Positions 24,336-31,154 of a stretch of 34,621 bases of DNA are shown here, in pieces. The stretch spans positions 1 to 34,621 of the forward strand of contig JAILJP010000010.1 in the NCBI GenBank assembly GCA_024694625.1. Direction: 5' to 3'. The position numbers were made by a program, and so were the translations under genes. Within the stretch, counting starts at the first letter, position 1. Each line of letters begins with the position of its first letter. The stretch is from Lachnospiraceae bacterium. Its GTDB lineage: Bacteria; Bacillota; Clostridia; Lachnospirales; Lachnospiraceae. The notes beneath the pieces were generated by a model, which saw only the letters and a program-made list of their open reading frames with translations, did not search any database and was not told the origin of the DNA.

Positions 24336-25464
24336 TGTCTATATTTGCGATTTATACGAAAAATTTCACTGCCTGGCAGGAGATTGTCCCACCAGCTGCT
24401 GCAAAGGTTGGGTGCTTCCGGTGGATGATGAGGCTTATGAGCGTTATAAGAAGCTGGAGGGGCTTTACGGAAGGCATGTGAGATCACATATTACAAAGCA
24501 CAAAGGGATACGTGTGATTCGACGTCAGTTGGGTCGCTGTCCTTTTTTAAATTCCGATAAACTGTGTCAGTTCCAGGCAAATGGTCATCCGGAATTGATG
24601 CCTTTGGTGTGTCGTACATATCCTAGAGAGACGGTAAGTTTTGACAAGGAAGCCAGATCTACATTGGTTCTTTCCTGCCCGGCGGTAGCAAAACTCTTTA
24701 TTGAAACTCCCGGCAGACGGGAGTTTCATAGGGCGGATACCAAGGTGGAAGTCTTTTGGGAGTTGAACAACGAAGACGACGCCATGTTTGCCTTTTTGAA
24801 AGAGGAAGAAGAAAAGCTTTTGGACTTCTTTTGGCAGGACGATAGGGAAATGCCGGAGAAGTGGCAGGCGATGTATGCCTACGTTTACCGCAAGCATGAT
24901 TTGATTATTCGGGATCGGCTGAAGGAAACCGTGGACATTCCTTTGACCTACGACAAAAGCAATATGGGAGAGTACGCCCTTTTGAATCCTCCTACCTATT
25001 GCTTCTTTAAAATAGAAACCATTGACCATATGGTTTTGAATTGCATCAACTACGGTGCCTTGTCGGTTCGGGAGCCGAAGTTCTATCATTTGATCAAAGG
25101 CTATTTGGATATTTTTGGAAAGCAGTATTTGGACTGCGTGGACAACTACTTTGATGAGCAAATGAGAAAAATGCTACGGGAGAATCCTGAGGCCTATGAA
25201 CGTTATCGGTCTTATTTTTCCTGGTGCATGAACGAGTTGTTCTTTTTGGCTTTTGAAAATTACAATATTATACGTCAATACCTGTACTGCGTGTTGTATA
25301 CTCAGCTTTATATGATTTTTGATTTGGTGGATTATATGGAAAAAGGACCCAATCGAAGCCCGGAACGTTTGGCGGAAGTGCTCTATATTTGCGAGCAGGG
25401 AATCCAGCATAATCCCTCACTGAAACACAATCTGATGGAAGTGATTCGGAGAGAATTTTTGTAA
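24328..25464 (+). CDS. fliB: Flagellin lysine-N-methylase (FliB family)
   Basis: 378 residues from the ATG at 24328, which gives the family N-terminus; the frame itself extends to 24268 inside the upstream gene. The cysteine-rich head is diagnostic: FHCLAGDCPTSCCKGW (C15, C20, C24, C25), CPFLNSDKLC (C71, C80), MPLVCRTYPRE (C95) and LSCP (C117), an iron-sulfur type arrangement, followed by a long helical C-terminus. In Salmonella FliB methylates surface lysines of flagellin. No flagellin or other flagellar structural gene is in the window, so it is a detached member of the motility set. GGAGG lies 15 nt before the start, rather far. Confidence 0.88.
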   Translation: MDNVYICDLYEKFHCLAGDCPTSCCKGWVLPVDDEAYERYKKLEGLYGRHVRSHITKHKGIRVIRRQLGRCPFLNSDKLCQFQANGHPELMPLVCRTYPRETVSFDKEARSTLVLSCPAVAKLFIETPGRREFHRADTKVEVFWELNNEDDAMFAFLKEEEEKLLDFFWQDDREMPEKWQAMYAYVYRKHDLIIRDRLKETVDIPLTYDKSNMGEYALLNPPTYCFFKIETIDHMVLNCINYGALSVREPKFYHLIKGYLDIFGKQYLDCVDNYFDEQMRKMLRENPEAYERYRSYFSWCMNELFFLAFENYNIIRQYLYCVLYTQLYMIFDLVDYMEKGPNRSPERLAEVLYICEQGIQHNPSLKHNLMEVIRREFL

Positions 25465-25503
25465 AGATTTTTTTTAAAACTTTAATTTTTGCCAAAATGG
25501 GTG

Positions 25504-25509
25504 TATAAT
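25504..25509 (+). promoter_or_regulatory. -10 element just ahead of a terminator hairpin
   Basis: Perfect TATAAT with a weak TTTAAT -35 (25481-25486, 17-bp spacer). The predicted start of transcription falls only a few bases before the hairpin at 25520. Confidence 0.4.
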
Positions 25510-25519
25510 GTCAATGTAT

Positions 25520-25555
25520 CTGCGGTTTGCCTTTTTTTAGGAAACGCAGTTTTTT
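25520..25555 (+). terminator. Terminator after fliB, or attenuator of the CarD gene
   Basis: CTGCG (25520-25524) pairs with CGCAG (25545-25549), with further TTT/AAA and CCT/AGG pairs inside a bulged stem, then TTTTTT. It lies 56 bp after fliB and 49 bp before the CarD start. Confidence 0.65.
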
Positions 25556-25603
25556 AATCTATTTTTAATGTGTTTTGGTGTTATAGAAAGTTATGGTGAG
25601 AAG

Positions 25604-26143
25604 ATGAGTGATTACCAAGTCGGTGACTATTTAATGCATGAAAGTTCCGGCGTTTGTCAGGTTGCAGAAATCTCCGAGAAGGCCCTACAGGGGAAAGGCT
25701 CTGAGAAAATGTATTACTCGCTGGACCCTGTATTTCAAAGCGGCAGTCAGGTGATAACCCCTGTTGCTTCAAAGGTTCGTATCCGTGACGTTAAATCCAA
25801 GGAAGAGATGCAAAATCTTTTGGACAAGGTTTTGGAGCTTCCTGTGATTCGAGAGCAAAACATACGCGCGCTAGGAGACATTTTTAAAGAGAAGATGTCT
25901 GAATTTGATCCAGAGCCGTTGGCTACCGTTGTAAAGACTGTTTATCTTCGTGAGCAGATTCGTATGGCAGCCGGCAAAAAAGCCATGTCTTCCGATGAGA
26001 AGGTGATGGCAACAGCAGGACGTAAACTATTTGAGGAAATGGCCTTCGCCTTAGGCGAGGATATGGACACAGTTCGGACAAGATTTTTCAAAAACTTGAA
26101 GACGGAAAAGGATTTATGCATTAAAACACTGGAAATTCAATAA
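25604..26143 (+). CDS. CarD-family transcriptional regulator
   Basis: 179 residues from the ATG at 25604. The N-terminal CarD/RID-type Tudor-like domain is clear: YQVGDYLMHESSGVCQVAEI and YYSLDPVFQSGSQVITPV, which binds the RNA polymerase beta subunit. The C-terminal part is helical (LREQIRMAAGKKAMSSDEKVMATAGRKLFEEMAFAL), the usual minor-groove-binding domain. CarD proteins stabilise open promoter complexes, often of rRNA promoters. The frame is open to 25568, but family members begin close to the VGDY motif; the ribosome binding site GGTGAG is weak and near the start. A strong terminator follows. Confidence 0.88.
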   Translation: MSDYQVGDYLMHESSGVCQVAEISEKALQGKGSEKMYYSLDPVFQSGSQVITPVASKVRIRDVKSKEEMQNLLDKVLELPVIREQNIRALGDIFKEKMSEFDPEPLATVVKTVYLREQIRMAAGKKAMSSDEKVMATAGRKLFEEMAFALGEDMDTVRTRFFKNLKTEKDLCIKTLEIQ

Positions 26144-26154
26144 GAATTTCATGG

Positions 26155-26184
26155 AACCCGGGTGGATTTTCTACCCGGGTTTTT
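26155..26184 (+). terminator. Intrinsic terminator of the CarD gene
   Basis: AACCCGGGT (26155-26163) and ACCCGGGTT (26173-26181) form a perfect 9-bp stem, followed by T's. Confidence 0.92.
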
Positions 26185-26218
26185 GTATGATGGAATGAGA
26201 GTTTGAGGAGTTGGAATA

Positions 26219-26887
26219 ATGACAAAGGCAGAAAGAGAAAAACGAAGAAGAATGAGACAGCTCATTCATGGAATTATTTATGTTTTGGCAGTGATTGGTG
26301 CAGTGACGGTAATCGTACTTATGGTATCTGCATTAAAATCTTTGATCAATACAAAACGGGTGGTGACGGAAGCCCCGGAGATTACGGAAGAGCTCTTAAC
26401 CCCCAACGAATACTCCAGACCGCAAATCGCTTTGGAGGAAGTAAACGGAATTGTAATTCATTACACCGCAAACCCGGGAACAACGGCAGAAAACAATCGC
26501 AGCTATTTTGAAGGATTGGCTACCTCAGGTGAGACCTATGCCAGCAGCCATTTTATTGTGGGAATTGACGGAGAGGTCATTCAGTGTGTTCCTTTGACGG
26601 AGATTGCCTACGCATCCAATGAGAGAAACAGCGACACCATTTCCATCGAATGTTGTCACGAGGATGAAAGTGGAAAATTCAGTGACGATACCTATGCCAC
26701 CCTCGTACATTTAACTGCATATTTAATGGGACAATACGATTTGGAAATCGATGATGTCATCCGACACTATGATGTTACAGGAAAGGACTGCCCGAAATAT
26801 TTTGTGGAACATGAGGATGCCTGGACCCAATTTAAGGAAGACGTAGAAACCTATATCAGAAAGAACGGAGAAAAAGTTTCAAAATGA
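26219..26887 (+). CDS. Membrane-anchored N-acetylmuramoyl-L-alanine amidase (Amidase_2)
   Basis: 222 residues. A very basic N-terminus and one membrane helix (about 16-42) anchor an extracellular Amidase_2/PGRP-type domain. Zinc-site residues: H81 in IVIHYTANPG, H183 in IRHYDVTGKDCP, and C191 as third ligand; E144 in SIECCHEDE and H111 in SSHFIVG also match conserved positions. It would cut the bond between muramic acid and L-alanine in peptidoglycan. GAGGAG precedes the start. The stop overlaps the start of the next gene (ATGA). Confidence 0.9.
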   Translation: MTKAEREKRRRMRQLIHGIIYVLAVIGAVTVIVLMVSALKSLINTKRVVTEAPEITEELLTPNEYSRPQIALEEVNGIVIHYTANPGTTAENNRSYFEGLATSGETYASSHFIVGIDGEVIQCVPLTEIAYASNERNSDTISIECCHEDESGKFSDDTYATLVHLTAYLMGQYDLEIDDVIRHYDVTGKDCPKYFVEHEDAWTQFKEDVETYIRKNGEKVSK

Positions 26888-27381
26888 CCGAAGAACATTT
26901 CAAAAAAATGACGGAAAGCATTAAAAAGAGAAAGGGTATTGTCTTTTTGCTAAATGGCTTTGACAAAATGATTACAGGAATCACATTTTTGTGTTATCCT
27001 CTTTTGCTGGGATATTTGTTTATGGCAAAAGATCCTTTTTTGCTTGCGGCAGTTATGGTGCCGGCGGTGTCCTTTGTGATTGTCACCTTGTTTCGAAAGA
27101 TGTATAACGCAAAGCGGCCTTACGAGGTATATGATTTTGAACCGGTGATTCAAAAGAACACTCTGGGGAAAAGTTTTCCCAGCCGACATGTGTTTTCTAT
27201 TTTTATTATTGCCATGACCTTTTTCCAGGTGGAGCCGGATTTAGGAATTTGGTTTATGCTTTTAGGCGTGATTCTTGGTGTGCTTCGGGTTTACGGAGGC
27301 GTCCATTTTATAAAAGACGTGTCAGTGGGAGCTGTGGCAGGAGTCGTGGCCGGACTGATTGGCTACTATATCATTTTTTAA
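26884..27381 (+). CDS. PAP2-family membrane phosphatase
   Basis: 165 residues with about five membrane helices. The three PAP2 motifs are present: RKMYNAKRPY (K/R then RP), SFPSRHVFS (PSxH) and RVYGGVHFIKD (R, H and D of the last motif). Such proteins dephosphorylate lipids, for example undecaprenyl pyrophosphate or phosphatidic acid. Translation is coupled to the amidase gene by a 4-nt ATGA overlap, which fits a shared role in cell-wall or lipid-carrier recycling. A small membrane protein follows 11 nt later. Confidence 0.9.
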   Translation: MTEEHFKKMTESIKKRKGIVFLLNGFDKMITGITFLCYPLLLGYLFMAKDPFLLAAVMVPAVSFVIVTLFRKMYNAKRPYEVYDFEPVIQKNTLGKSFPSRHVFSIFIIAMTFFQVEPDLGIWFMLLGVILGVLRVYGGVHFIKDVSVGAVAGVVAGLIGYYIIF

Positions 27382-27392
27382 GGGAGTAACGA

Positions 27393-27653
27393 ATGAAAAA
27401 AACAGCAAAAAGAATAATGGCAATACTACTTTCCTTGGGCGGAACCCTTTTGGCTTTGTATGTAGGTGGATATTGGCTTTTGTTTCGGCCACTTCATAAC
27501 CTTTACTTGGGTTATTTGAGACACACCATCTCTTTGGGTTTGTTGTTAAACAGTTTTGTCCGCATTTTCTTTTCTGCTACGGTGTTTGGAAGTATCTGGT
27601 GTATTTTTGATATCTTGGCCGGATTTTTCCGTGATGAGGAAGAAGAGAATTGA
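27393..27653 (+). CDS. Small membrane protein, function unknown
   Basis: 86 residues with two hydrophobic segments (about 8-30 and 46-78) and a short acidic tail (DEEEEN). The first segment (GGTLLALYVGGYWLLFRPL) and the invariant-looking tight spacing resemble small membrane proteins that accompany PAP2 genes in related Firmicutes, but I recognise no named family. GGGAG before the ATG and the 11-nt gap from the phosphatase gene support it as a real third gene of this operon. The promoter of the next gene overlaps its stop. Confidence 0.75.
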   Translation: MKKTAKRIMAILLSLGGTLLALYVGGYWLLFRPLHNLYLGYLRHTISLGLLLNSFVRIFFSATVFGSIWCIFDILAGFFRDEEEEN

Positions 27654-27677
27654 TTTTTTCCTGTTTTTCTTTATAAT
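27650..27677 (+). promoter_or_regulatory. Promoter of mecA
   Basis: TTGATT (27650-27655), 16 bp, TATAAT (27672-27677), 61 bp before the mecA start; the -35 overlaps the preceding stop codon. Confidence 0.6.
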
Positions 27678-27737
27678 ATGGATAAACAAACCGATAAGTA
27701 TTATAAGAAGAAGTTGAAATAGAAAGAAGGTGAGTCC

Positions 27738-28469
27738 ATGAAATTTACAAAGTTAAATGAAAACTCTATCCGTTGCATTATCTCCCAGGACGAGATGGTG
27801 GAATACGGAGTAAATTTAGATGATTTAATGGACGACCGTGAAAAGGCGGAGGATTTCCTTCGCGTTATATTGGATGAAGCAAAGACAGAAGTTGATTTCC
27901 ATACTTCCGGAGAAGCGTTAAACGTCCAGCTATCCATTATGCCGGACGGTGATATCGCGTTGATGATTAGCGATGATCAAAATGCAGCAATCCGGGCCAT
28001 GCTTTCTCAGTTCAAAGATAAGTTGAAAGATTTCTCAGATTTTATTACAGAAGAGAAGCAGAAAAAAGACAACGTTCACAAAAAGGGTACCGCAGAGGTG
28101 AAGCCTTACGAGCCTACTCCTTTTGATCAGGTGGTTGAGACCACCAAAGAAGTATTGGAAGCAGCGGCAGAAGACGATCCTTTGGAAATGACTTTGTGGG
28201 CGGAGTTTAGTGCTTTGGATGATTGCGTTCGCCTGGCAAAAGCTTTGCATGCTTTGGGAGATGTGGATTCAAATCTCTTTAAGTTTGATGATGCATATTT
28301 CCTATCTATGACTTTGGTTCAGACCAAACGTCAGATGGCCAAAAATGTTTTTGCAGTAGCGGAGTATTCCACTCAGGTATTCAATGACGCATCATTGGCT
28401 GCCAGATTAAATGAGCACGGTACATTGATTTTAAAAGATCATGCGCTGCGTGATTTAAGAGAATTATAA
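27738..28469 (+). CDS. mecA: Adaptor protein MecA
   Basis: 243 residues. The N-terminal substrate-binding domain (MKFTKLNENSIRCIISQDEMVEYGVNLDDLMDDREKAEDFLR) and the C-terminal ClpC-binding domain (about 150-243, starting MTLWAEFSALDDCVRLAKAL) are joined by a charged linker rich in K and E (105-135), the MecA layout. MecA targets proteins to the ClpCP protease. Own promoter and a perfect terminator make it a single-gene unit. Confidence 0.9.
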   Translation: MKFTKLNENSIRCIISQDEMVEYGVNLDDLMDDREKAEDFLRVILDEAKTEVDFHTSGEALNVQLSIMPDGDIALMISDDQNAAIRAMLSQFKDKLKDFSDFITEEKQKKDNVHKKGTAEVKPYEPTPFDQVVETTKEVLEAAAEDDPLEMTLWAEFSALDDCVRLAKALHALGDVDSNLFKFDDAYFLSMTLVQTKRQMAKNVFAVAEYSTQVFNDASLAARLNEHGTLILKDHALRDLREL

Positions 28470-28510
28470 AAACAAAATTTGAATATGGATTCTATTTGAT
28501 TTAGATTTTA

Positions 28511-28538
28511 AGACCTTCCATTTGGAAGGTCTTTTTTT
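28511..28538 (+). terminator. Intrinsic terminator of mecA
   Basis: AGACCTTCC, ATTT, GGAAGGTCT (perfect 9 bp) and a T-run. Confidence 0.93.
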
Positions 28539-28559
28539 GTAAAAAATTAAAAAAAGTAC

Positions 28560-28588
28560 TTGCTTAAAGTTATCATATATGATAACAT
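28560..28588 (+). promoter_or_regulatory. Promoter and palindromic operator of the XRE gene
   Basis: TTGCTT (28560-28565), 17 bp, TAACAT (28583-28588). The spacer and -10 are covered by TTATCATATATGATAA (28570-28585), a perfect 16-bp palindrome, a typical site for a dimeric XRE autorepressor. Confidence 0.65.
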
Positions 28589-28612
28589 ACAAGACAGTTG
28601 AGGTGTGTGAAT

Positions 28613-28858
28613 ATGAATAAGCGGTATGCAGACGGTGTGACTCCTGCAGAAGCTTTGATGGCCAGAGAGCAGGTTGCGTCTCAGGTGAAAGAAGCGAGAA
28701 AGGAAGTCCATCTGACTCAGCAAAATTTGGCGGACTTGACCGGAACTCAGAAGTCCAACATTTCCCGCATGGAAAGCGGCAGGTACAATCCCAGTTTGGA
28801 TTTTTTGGTTAAAGTTGCTTCCTCTTTAGGGAAGGAACTAACCATCAAGATACAGTGA
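28613..28858 (+). CDS. XRE-family (HigA-like) transcriptional regulator
   Basis: 81 residues. After a basic helix (MAREQVASQVKEARK) comes an XRE helix-turn-helix, LTQQNLADLTGTQKSNISRMESG, and the follow-on FLVKVASSLGKELTI, as in HigA-type antitoxins. The ATG at 28613 is preferred over the in-frame start at 28598 because of the GAGGTG before it. No HigB-like or other toxin gene adjoins it: mecA is upstream behind a terminator and the downstream 600 bp has no recognised partner. It may be a solitary regulator or what remains of a toxin-antitoxin pair. The promoter palindrome suggests autoregulation. Confidence 0.85.
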   Translation: MNKRYADGVTPAEALMAREQVASQVKEARKEVHLTQQNLADLTGTQKSNISRMESGRYNPSLDFLVKVASSLGKELTIKIQ

Positions 28859-28928
28859 TTTGTATTCTACTTCGACAAAAGCAGAAGAGGGTGGAAAGCC
28901 TTCTGCGAGGATGAAATGGTAAGGGTAT

Positions 28929-29213
28929 ATGAAGAAAAAACTTTCGTTAGATAAGAACATCAACAGAAATGTTGTCTTATGTCGTACCACCAGCGTTCAT
29001 GCCGGAAAGGCTACGACCAAGAAGCTTATGGAAGATTCCATTTCTTTCACCAAAAGCTATCAAAGAATTCCATTTTTCTTGCGGGAAAGGTTCCGCGGTG
29101 CATCAGAGATATGCATCATTTCCATTAATCGTAACGAATACGGCAGAGCACGTCGATCCATCGACTGCTTGGATTTTAGCATTCGGAGACGATTACGTTT
29201 AAATGTCATTTAA
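28929..29213 (+). CDS. Possible small ORF, doubtful
   Basis: 94 codons from an ATG preceded by AAGGG, ending 34 bp before a terminator, so position and signals permit a gene. The product is basic and arginine rich toward the end, with no recognised domain. A second frame (28969-29202, 77 codons) over the same bases gives an equally protein-like product, so at most one is real and neither is convincing. Confidence 0.25.
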   Translation: MKKKLSLDKNINRNVVLCRTTSVHAGKATTKKLMEDSISFTKSYQRIPFFLRERFRGASEICIISINRNEYGRARRSIDCLDFSIRRRLRLNVI

Positions 29214-29247
29214 CTCATGTTTTGGTGTGAATACTATATACAGAAGG

Positions 29248-29283
29248 CCCCAGGCGAGACTCCTACTCCTCGTCTGGGGTTTT
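29248..29283 (+). terminator. Intrinsic terminator ahead of leuB
   Basis: CCCCAGGCGAG (29248-29258) and CTCGTCTGGGG (29269-29279), 11-bp stem with one wobble, then TTTT. Confidence 0.8.
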
Positions 29284-29320
29284 CGCATTCTTTTTCGTCA
29301 CATTTGTTTTATTGTGAAAA

Positions 29321-29337
29321 TGAATGAATATCATTCA
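29321..29337. promoter_or_regulatory. Palindrome upstream of leuB (Fur-box-like)
   Basis: TGAATGA-ATA-TCATTCA is a perfect 7-3-7 inverted repeat. Its core AATGAATATCATT is close to the Fur-box core AATGATAATCATT, but the resemblance is only by eye. Confidence 0.4.
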
Positions 29338-29362
29338 ATTTAATCGTGAATTTTGTACAAGT

Positions 29363-29374
29363 ATTAGCGCTAAT
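29363..29374. promoter_or_regulatory. Palindrome upstream of leuB
   Basis: ATTAGCGCTAAT, a perfect 12-bp palindrome ending 4 bp before the -35 of the leuB promoter; a candidate regulator site. Confidence 0.45.
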
Positions 29375-29378
29375 CATA

Positions 29379-29407
29379 TTGAAATTCCATTTTAAATCAC
29401 TTAATAT
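29379..29407 (+). promoter_or_regulatory. Promoter of leuB
   Basis: TTGAAA (29379-29384), 17 bp, TAATAT (29402-29407), 51 bp before the leuB start. Confidence 0.5.
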
Positions 29408-29457
29408 AGTAGGGAGCGTTTTATACGCTTAAGGAAATAAGAAAGAAGATATAAAAT

Positions 29458-30558
29458 ATGGAATTTAATGTTGGTGTGATCAAAGGCGATGGCATCGGAC
29501 CGGAAATTGTGACTGAGGCACAGAAGGTTTTGGATAAAATCGCTGTATCTTTCGGTCATAATTTTATTTACAAAGACATTCTTATGGGAGGATGCTCTAT
29601 CGATGCGACAGGAGTGCCTCTGACAGATGAAGCAATCGCTGACGCTTTAGCGTCTGACGCAGTTTTGATGGGCTCTATTGGTGGAAACACTGCCACTTCG
29701 CCCTGGTACAAGCTTCCGCCGGAAAAACGTCCGGAAGCCGGTCTTTTAAAGCTGCGTAAATCTTTAAATCTTTTCGCAAATTTACGTCCCGCTTATTTAT
29801 ATGAAGAATTAAAAGAAGCATGTCCTCTCCGTGAAGATATTATCGGAGATGGTTTTGACATGATGATTATGCGTGAACTAACCGGAGGACTTTATTTTGG
29901 TGCCAGAGAGACCAAAGAAGTGGACGGTGTAATGACCGCTGTGGATACCTTATCTTACAATGAAGATGAGATTCGCCGTATTGCAAAGCGTGGATTTGAT
30001 ATTGCCATGAAGCGTCGTAAAAAGGTGACTTCTGTAGACAAGGCAAACGTTTTGGATTCTTCCAGACTTTGGAGAAAAGTTGTGGAAGAAGTGGCAGCGG
30101 ATTATCCGGAAGTGGAATTGGAGCATATGCTGGTAGACAATGCAGCAATGCAGCTGGTAAAAGATCCGAAGCAGTTTGACGTTATTTTGACAGAGAACAT
30201 GTTTGGAGACATTTTGTCTGATGAAGCTTCTATGGTAACAGGTTCCATCGGAATGTTGTCTTCTGCCAGCTTAAATGAGACAAAGTTTGGTCTGTACGAA
30301 CCTAGCGGTGGATCTGCACCGGATATTGCAGGAAAGGGAATCGCAAATCCCATTGCAACGATTCTGTCAGCTGCTATGATGCTTCGTTACAGTTTTGATT
30401 TGGATAAAGAAGCAGATGCCATTGAGGCTTCTGTAAAGAAGGTATTGCAACAGGGGTACCGCACCATTGATATTATGCCTCAGGAGGCAGATAAGCGTGC
30501 GGCAGTAACTCAGGTAGGTACTTCCGAGATGGGAGACCTTATCTGCAAGAACATTTAG
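29458..30558 (+). CDS. leuB: 3-isopropylmalate dehydrogenase
   Basis: 366 residues, full length. Oxidative decarboxylation step of leucine synthesis. Motifs: KGDGIGPEI near 9-17, [16 protein letters not shown] (substrate arginines), [24 protein letters not shown], the metal-site aspartates in VDNAAMQLV and [10 protein letters not shown], and the NAD-binding HG-equivalent [18 protein letters not shown]. The residues distinguish it from isocitrate dehydrogenase. leuA and leuCD are not next to it. Ribosome binding is by a weak A/G-rich stretch (GAAAGAAGA). Its transcript may run on into ilvD through the 596-bp element-filled gap. Confidence 0.95.
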   Translation: MEFNVGVIKGDGIGPEIVTEAQKVLDKIAVSFGHNFIYKDILMGGCSIDATGVPLTDEAIADALASDAVLMGSIGGNTATSPWYKLPPEKRPEAGLLKLRKSLNLFANLRPAYLYEELKEACPLREDIIGDGFDMMIMRELTGGLYFGARETKEVDGVMTAVDTLSYNEDEIRRIAKRGFDIAMKRRKKVTSVDKANVLDSSRLWRKVVEEVAADYPEVELEHMLVDNAAMQLVKDPKQFDVILTENMFGDILSDEASMVTGSIGMLSSASLNETKFGLYEPSGGSAPDIAGKGIANPIATILSAAMMLRYSFDLDKEADAIEASVKKVLQQGYRTIDIMPQEADKRAAVTQVGTSEMGDLICKNI

Positions 30559-30613
30559 TGTGAAAATTGTAATTTATCTGCATATATGTCTTCGGTGGGC
30601 TGATTGAAATGTT

Positions 30614-30787
30614 TTTTGCATGAGGTTATCGTCAAGTTTTCCTCGGCACCGTCGCCGCTTTACCTCATCCCGGTGAATGTCTGTAAAGTCCTGACTCCTA
30701 AAGTCGTCAGGCCAACAGCCATACACAGTGTATTCGGAACGCTCTGCGGTGTCTCTCGGAAAACTTGATGATAACCGCATTGCAAAA
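30614..30787. repeat. Inverted-repeat unit B with three internal hairpins
   Basis: GGTTATCGTCAAGTTTTCC (30624-30642) and GGAAAACTTGATGATAACC (30758-30776) are inverted copies with one mismatch; TTTTGCA/TGCAAAA (30614-30620, 30781-30787) and CACCG/CGGTG extend the stem outward and inward. Inside lie CTTTAC/GTAAAG (30658-30688), CCTGAC/GTCAGG (30690-30711) and ATACACAGTGTAT (30721-30733). The whole could fold as a long stem closing a multi-hairpin junction. Confidence 0.7.
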
Positions 30788-30799
30788 TCTTAATTTGTA

Positions 30800-31121
30800 T
30801 ATCAGCTCACCTGTCGAACATAAACTACATATATTACGATTTAACAAATGCTATTACGGCATTTTGAGATTTCACATGTGTTCCAAGCGATTGAGTGTAG
30901 CTCTTAGCAAGACGGAGCCGAATAGGTGCGGGTGTCCGGTGGACACCTCTGCGGAGCAGAAGCACCGACCGAGCCGGCAGGCGAGACTAGGCGAGCACGC
31001 AGCGCAGGACGTTATGTCCGAGCAGACGCGCGGAGCGAGCGTTATGAGGCGAACGTCGAGCTTAGAAGCGGAACTATTAAGCTGGAACAGATGTGAAATC
31101 TCAAAGGCCGTATAGCTGATA
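30800..31121. repeat. Inverted-repeat unit C with a GC-rich hairpin core
   Basis: Nested inverted repeats: TATCAGCT (30800-30807) with AGCTGATA (31114-31121), and the roughly 33-bp arm 30855-30888 with 31081-31112 (shared GAGATTTCACAT and TGTTCCA). The core 30905-31075 is clearly richer in G and C than the neighbouring genes and carries GGTGTCC/GGACACC (perfect, GGT loop), TCTGC/GCAGA, GGAC/GTCC and CGTT/AACG hairpins plus many GAGC/GCGAGC words. No credible ORF. A structured RNA, a MITE, or a foreign insertion are all possible. Confidence 0.7.
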
Positions 31122-31154
31122 AATTAGATATTAAAAGTATATGGAGGATGAAAC

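Larger units (their letters stand above)
28870..29283 (+). ncRNA. Hairpin-dense transcript candidate ending in a terminator
   Basis: The 599 bp between the XRE gene and leuB hold no recognised gene. Bases 28881-29165 can form GCAGAAG/CTTCTGC (28881-28906), ATAAGAACAT/ATGTTGTCTTAT (28951-28980), GTCGTA/TACGAC enclosing GCC/GGC (28981-29017), ATGGAA/TTCCAT (29028-29041), GCGGGAA/TTCCGC (29081-29096), TGCAT/ATGCA (29099-29115) and GTCGA/TCGAC (29152-29165). The segment ends in the terminator at 29248. Short hairpins arise by chance, so this is only a candidate structured RNA. It matches no RNA class I know (not RNase P, tmRNA, 6S or T-box by eye). The rival reading is a small protein gene (see 28929-29213). 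Confidence 0.35.
30570..31126. mobile_element. Possible TIR-bracketed composite element filling the leuB-ilvD gap
   Basis: TAATTTATCTGCATATA (30570-30586) and TATAGCTGATAAATTA (31111-31126) are near-perfect inverted copies (one substitution, one indel) placed 12 bp after leuB and about 16 bp before the ilvD ribosome binding site. The outermost bases are TA at each end, compatible with a TA target duplication of IS630/Tc1 type. A third related copy, TAATTTGTATATCAGCT, is at 30791-30807 and divides the block into two inverted-repeat units. No transposase is present, so if mobile it would be a non-autonomous, MITE-like element. Confidence 0.45.

Noticed and set aside
30765-31115. 116-codon plus-strand frame in the leuB-ilvD gap
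   Set aside because: It runs through both arms of inverted-repeat unit C and its GC-rich core, has no ribosome binding site, and the product has no recognisable domain.
30559-31154. T-box or leader-peptide attenuator for ilvD
   Set aside because: No T-box core motif and no short peptide rich in Leu, Val or Ile codons was found; the structure is explained by inverted repeats instead.
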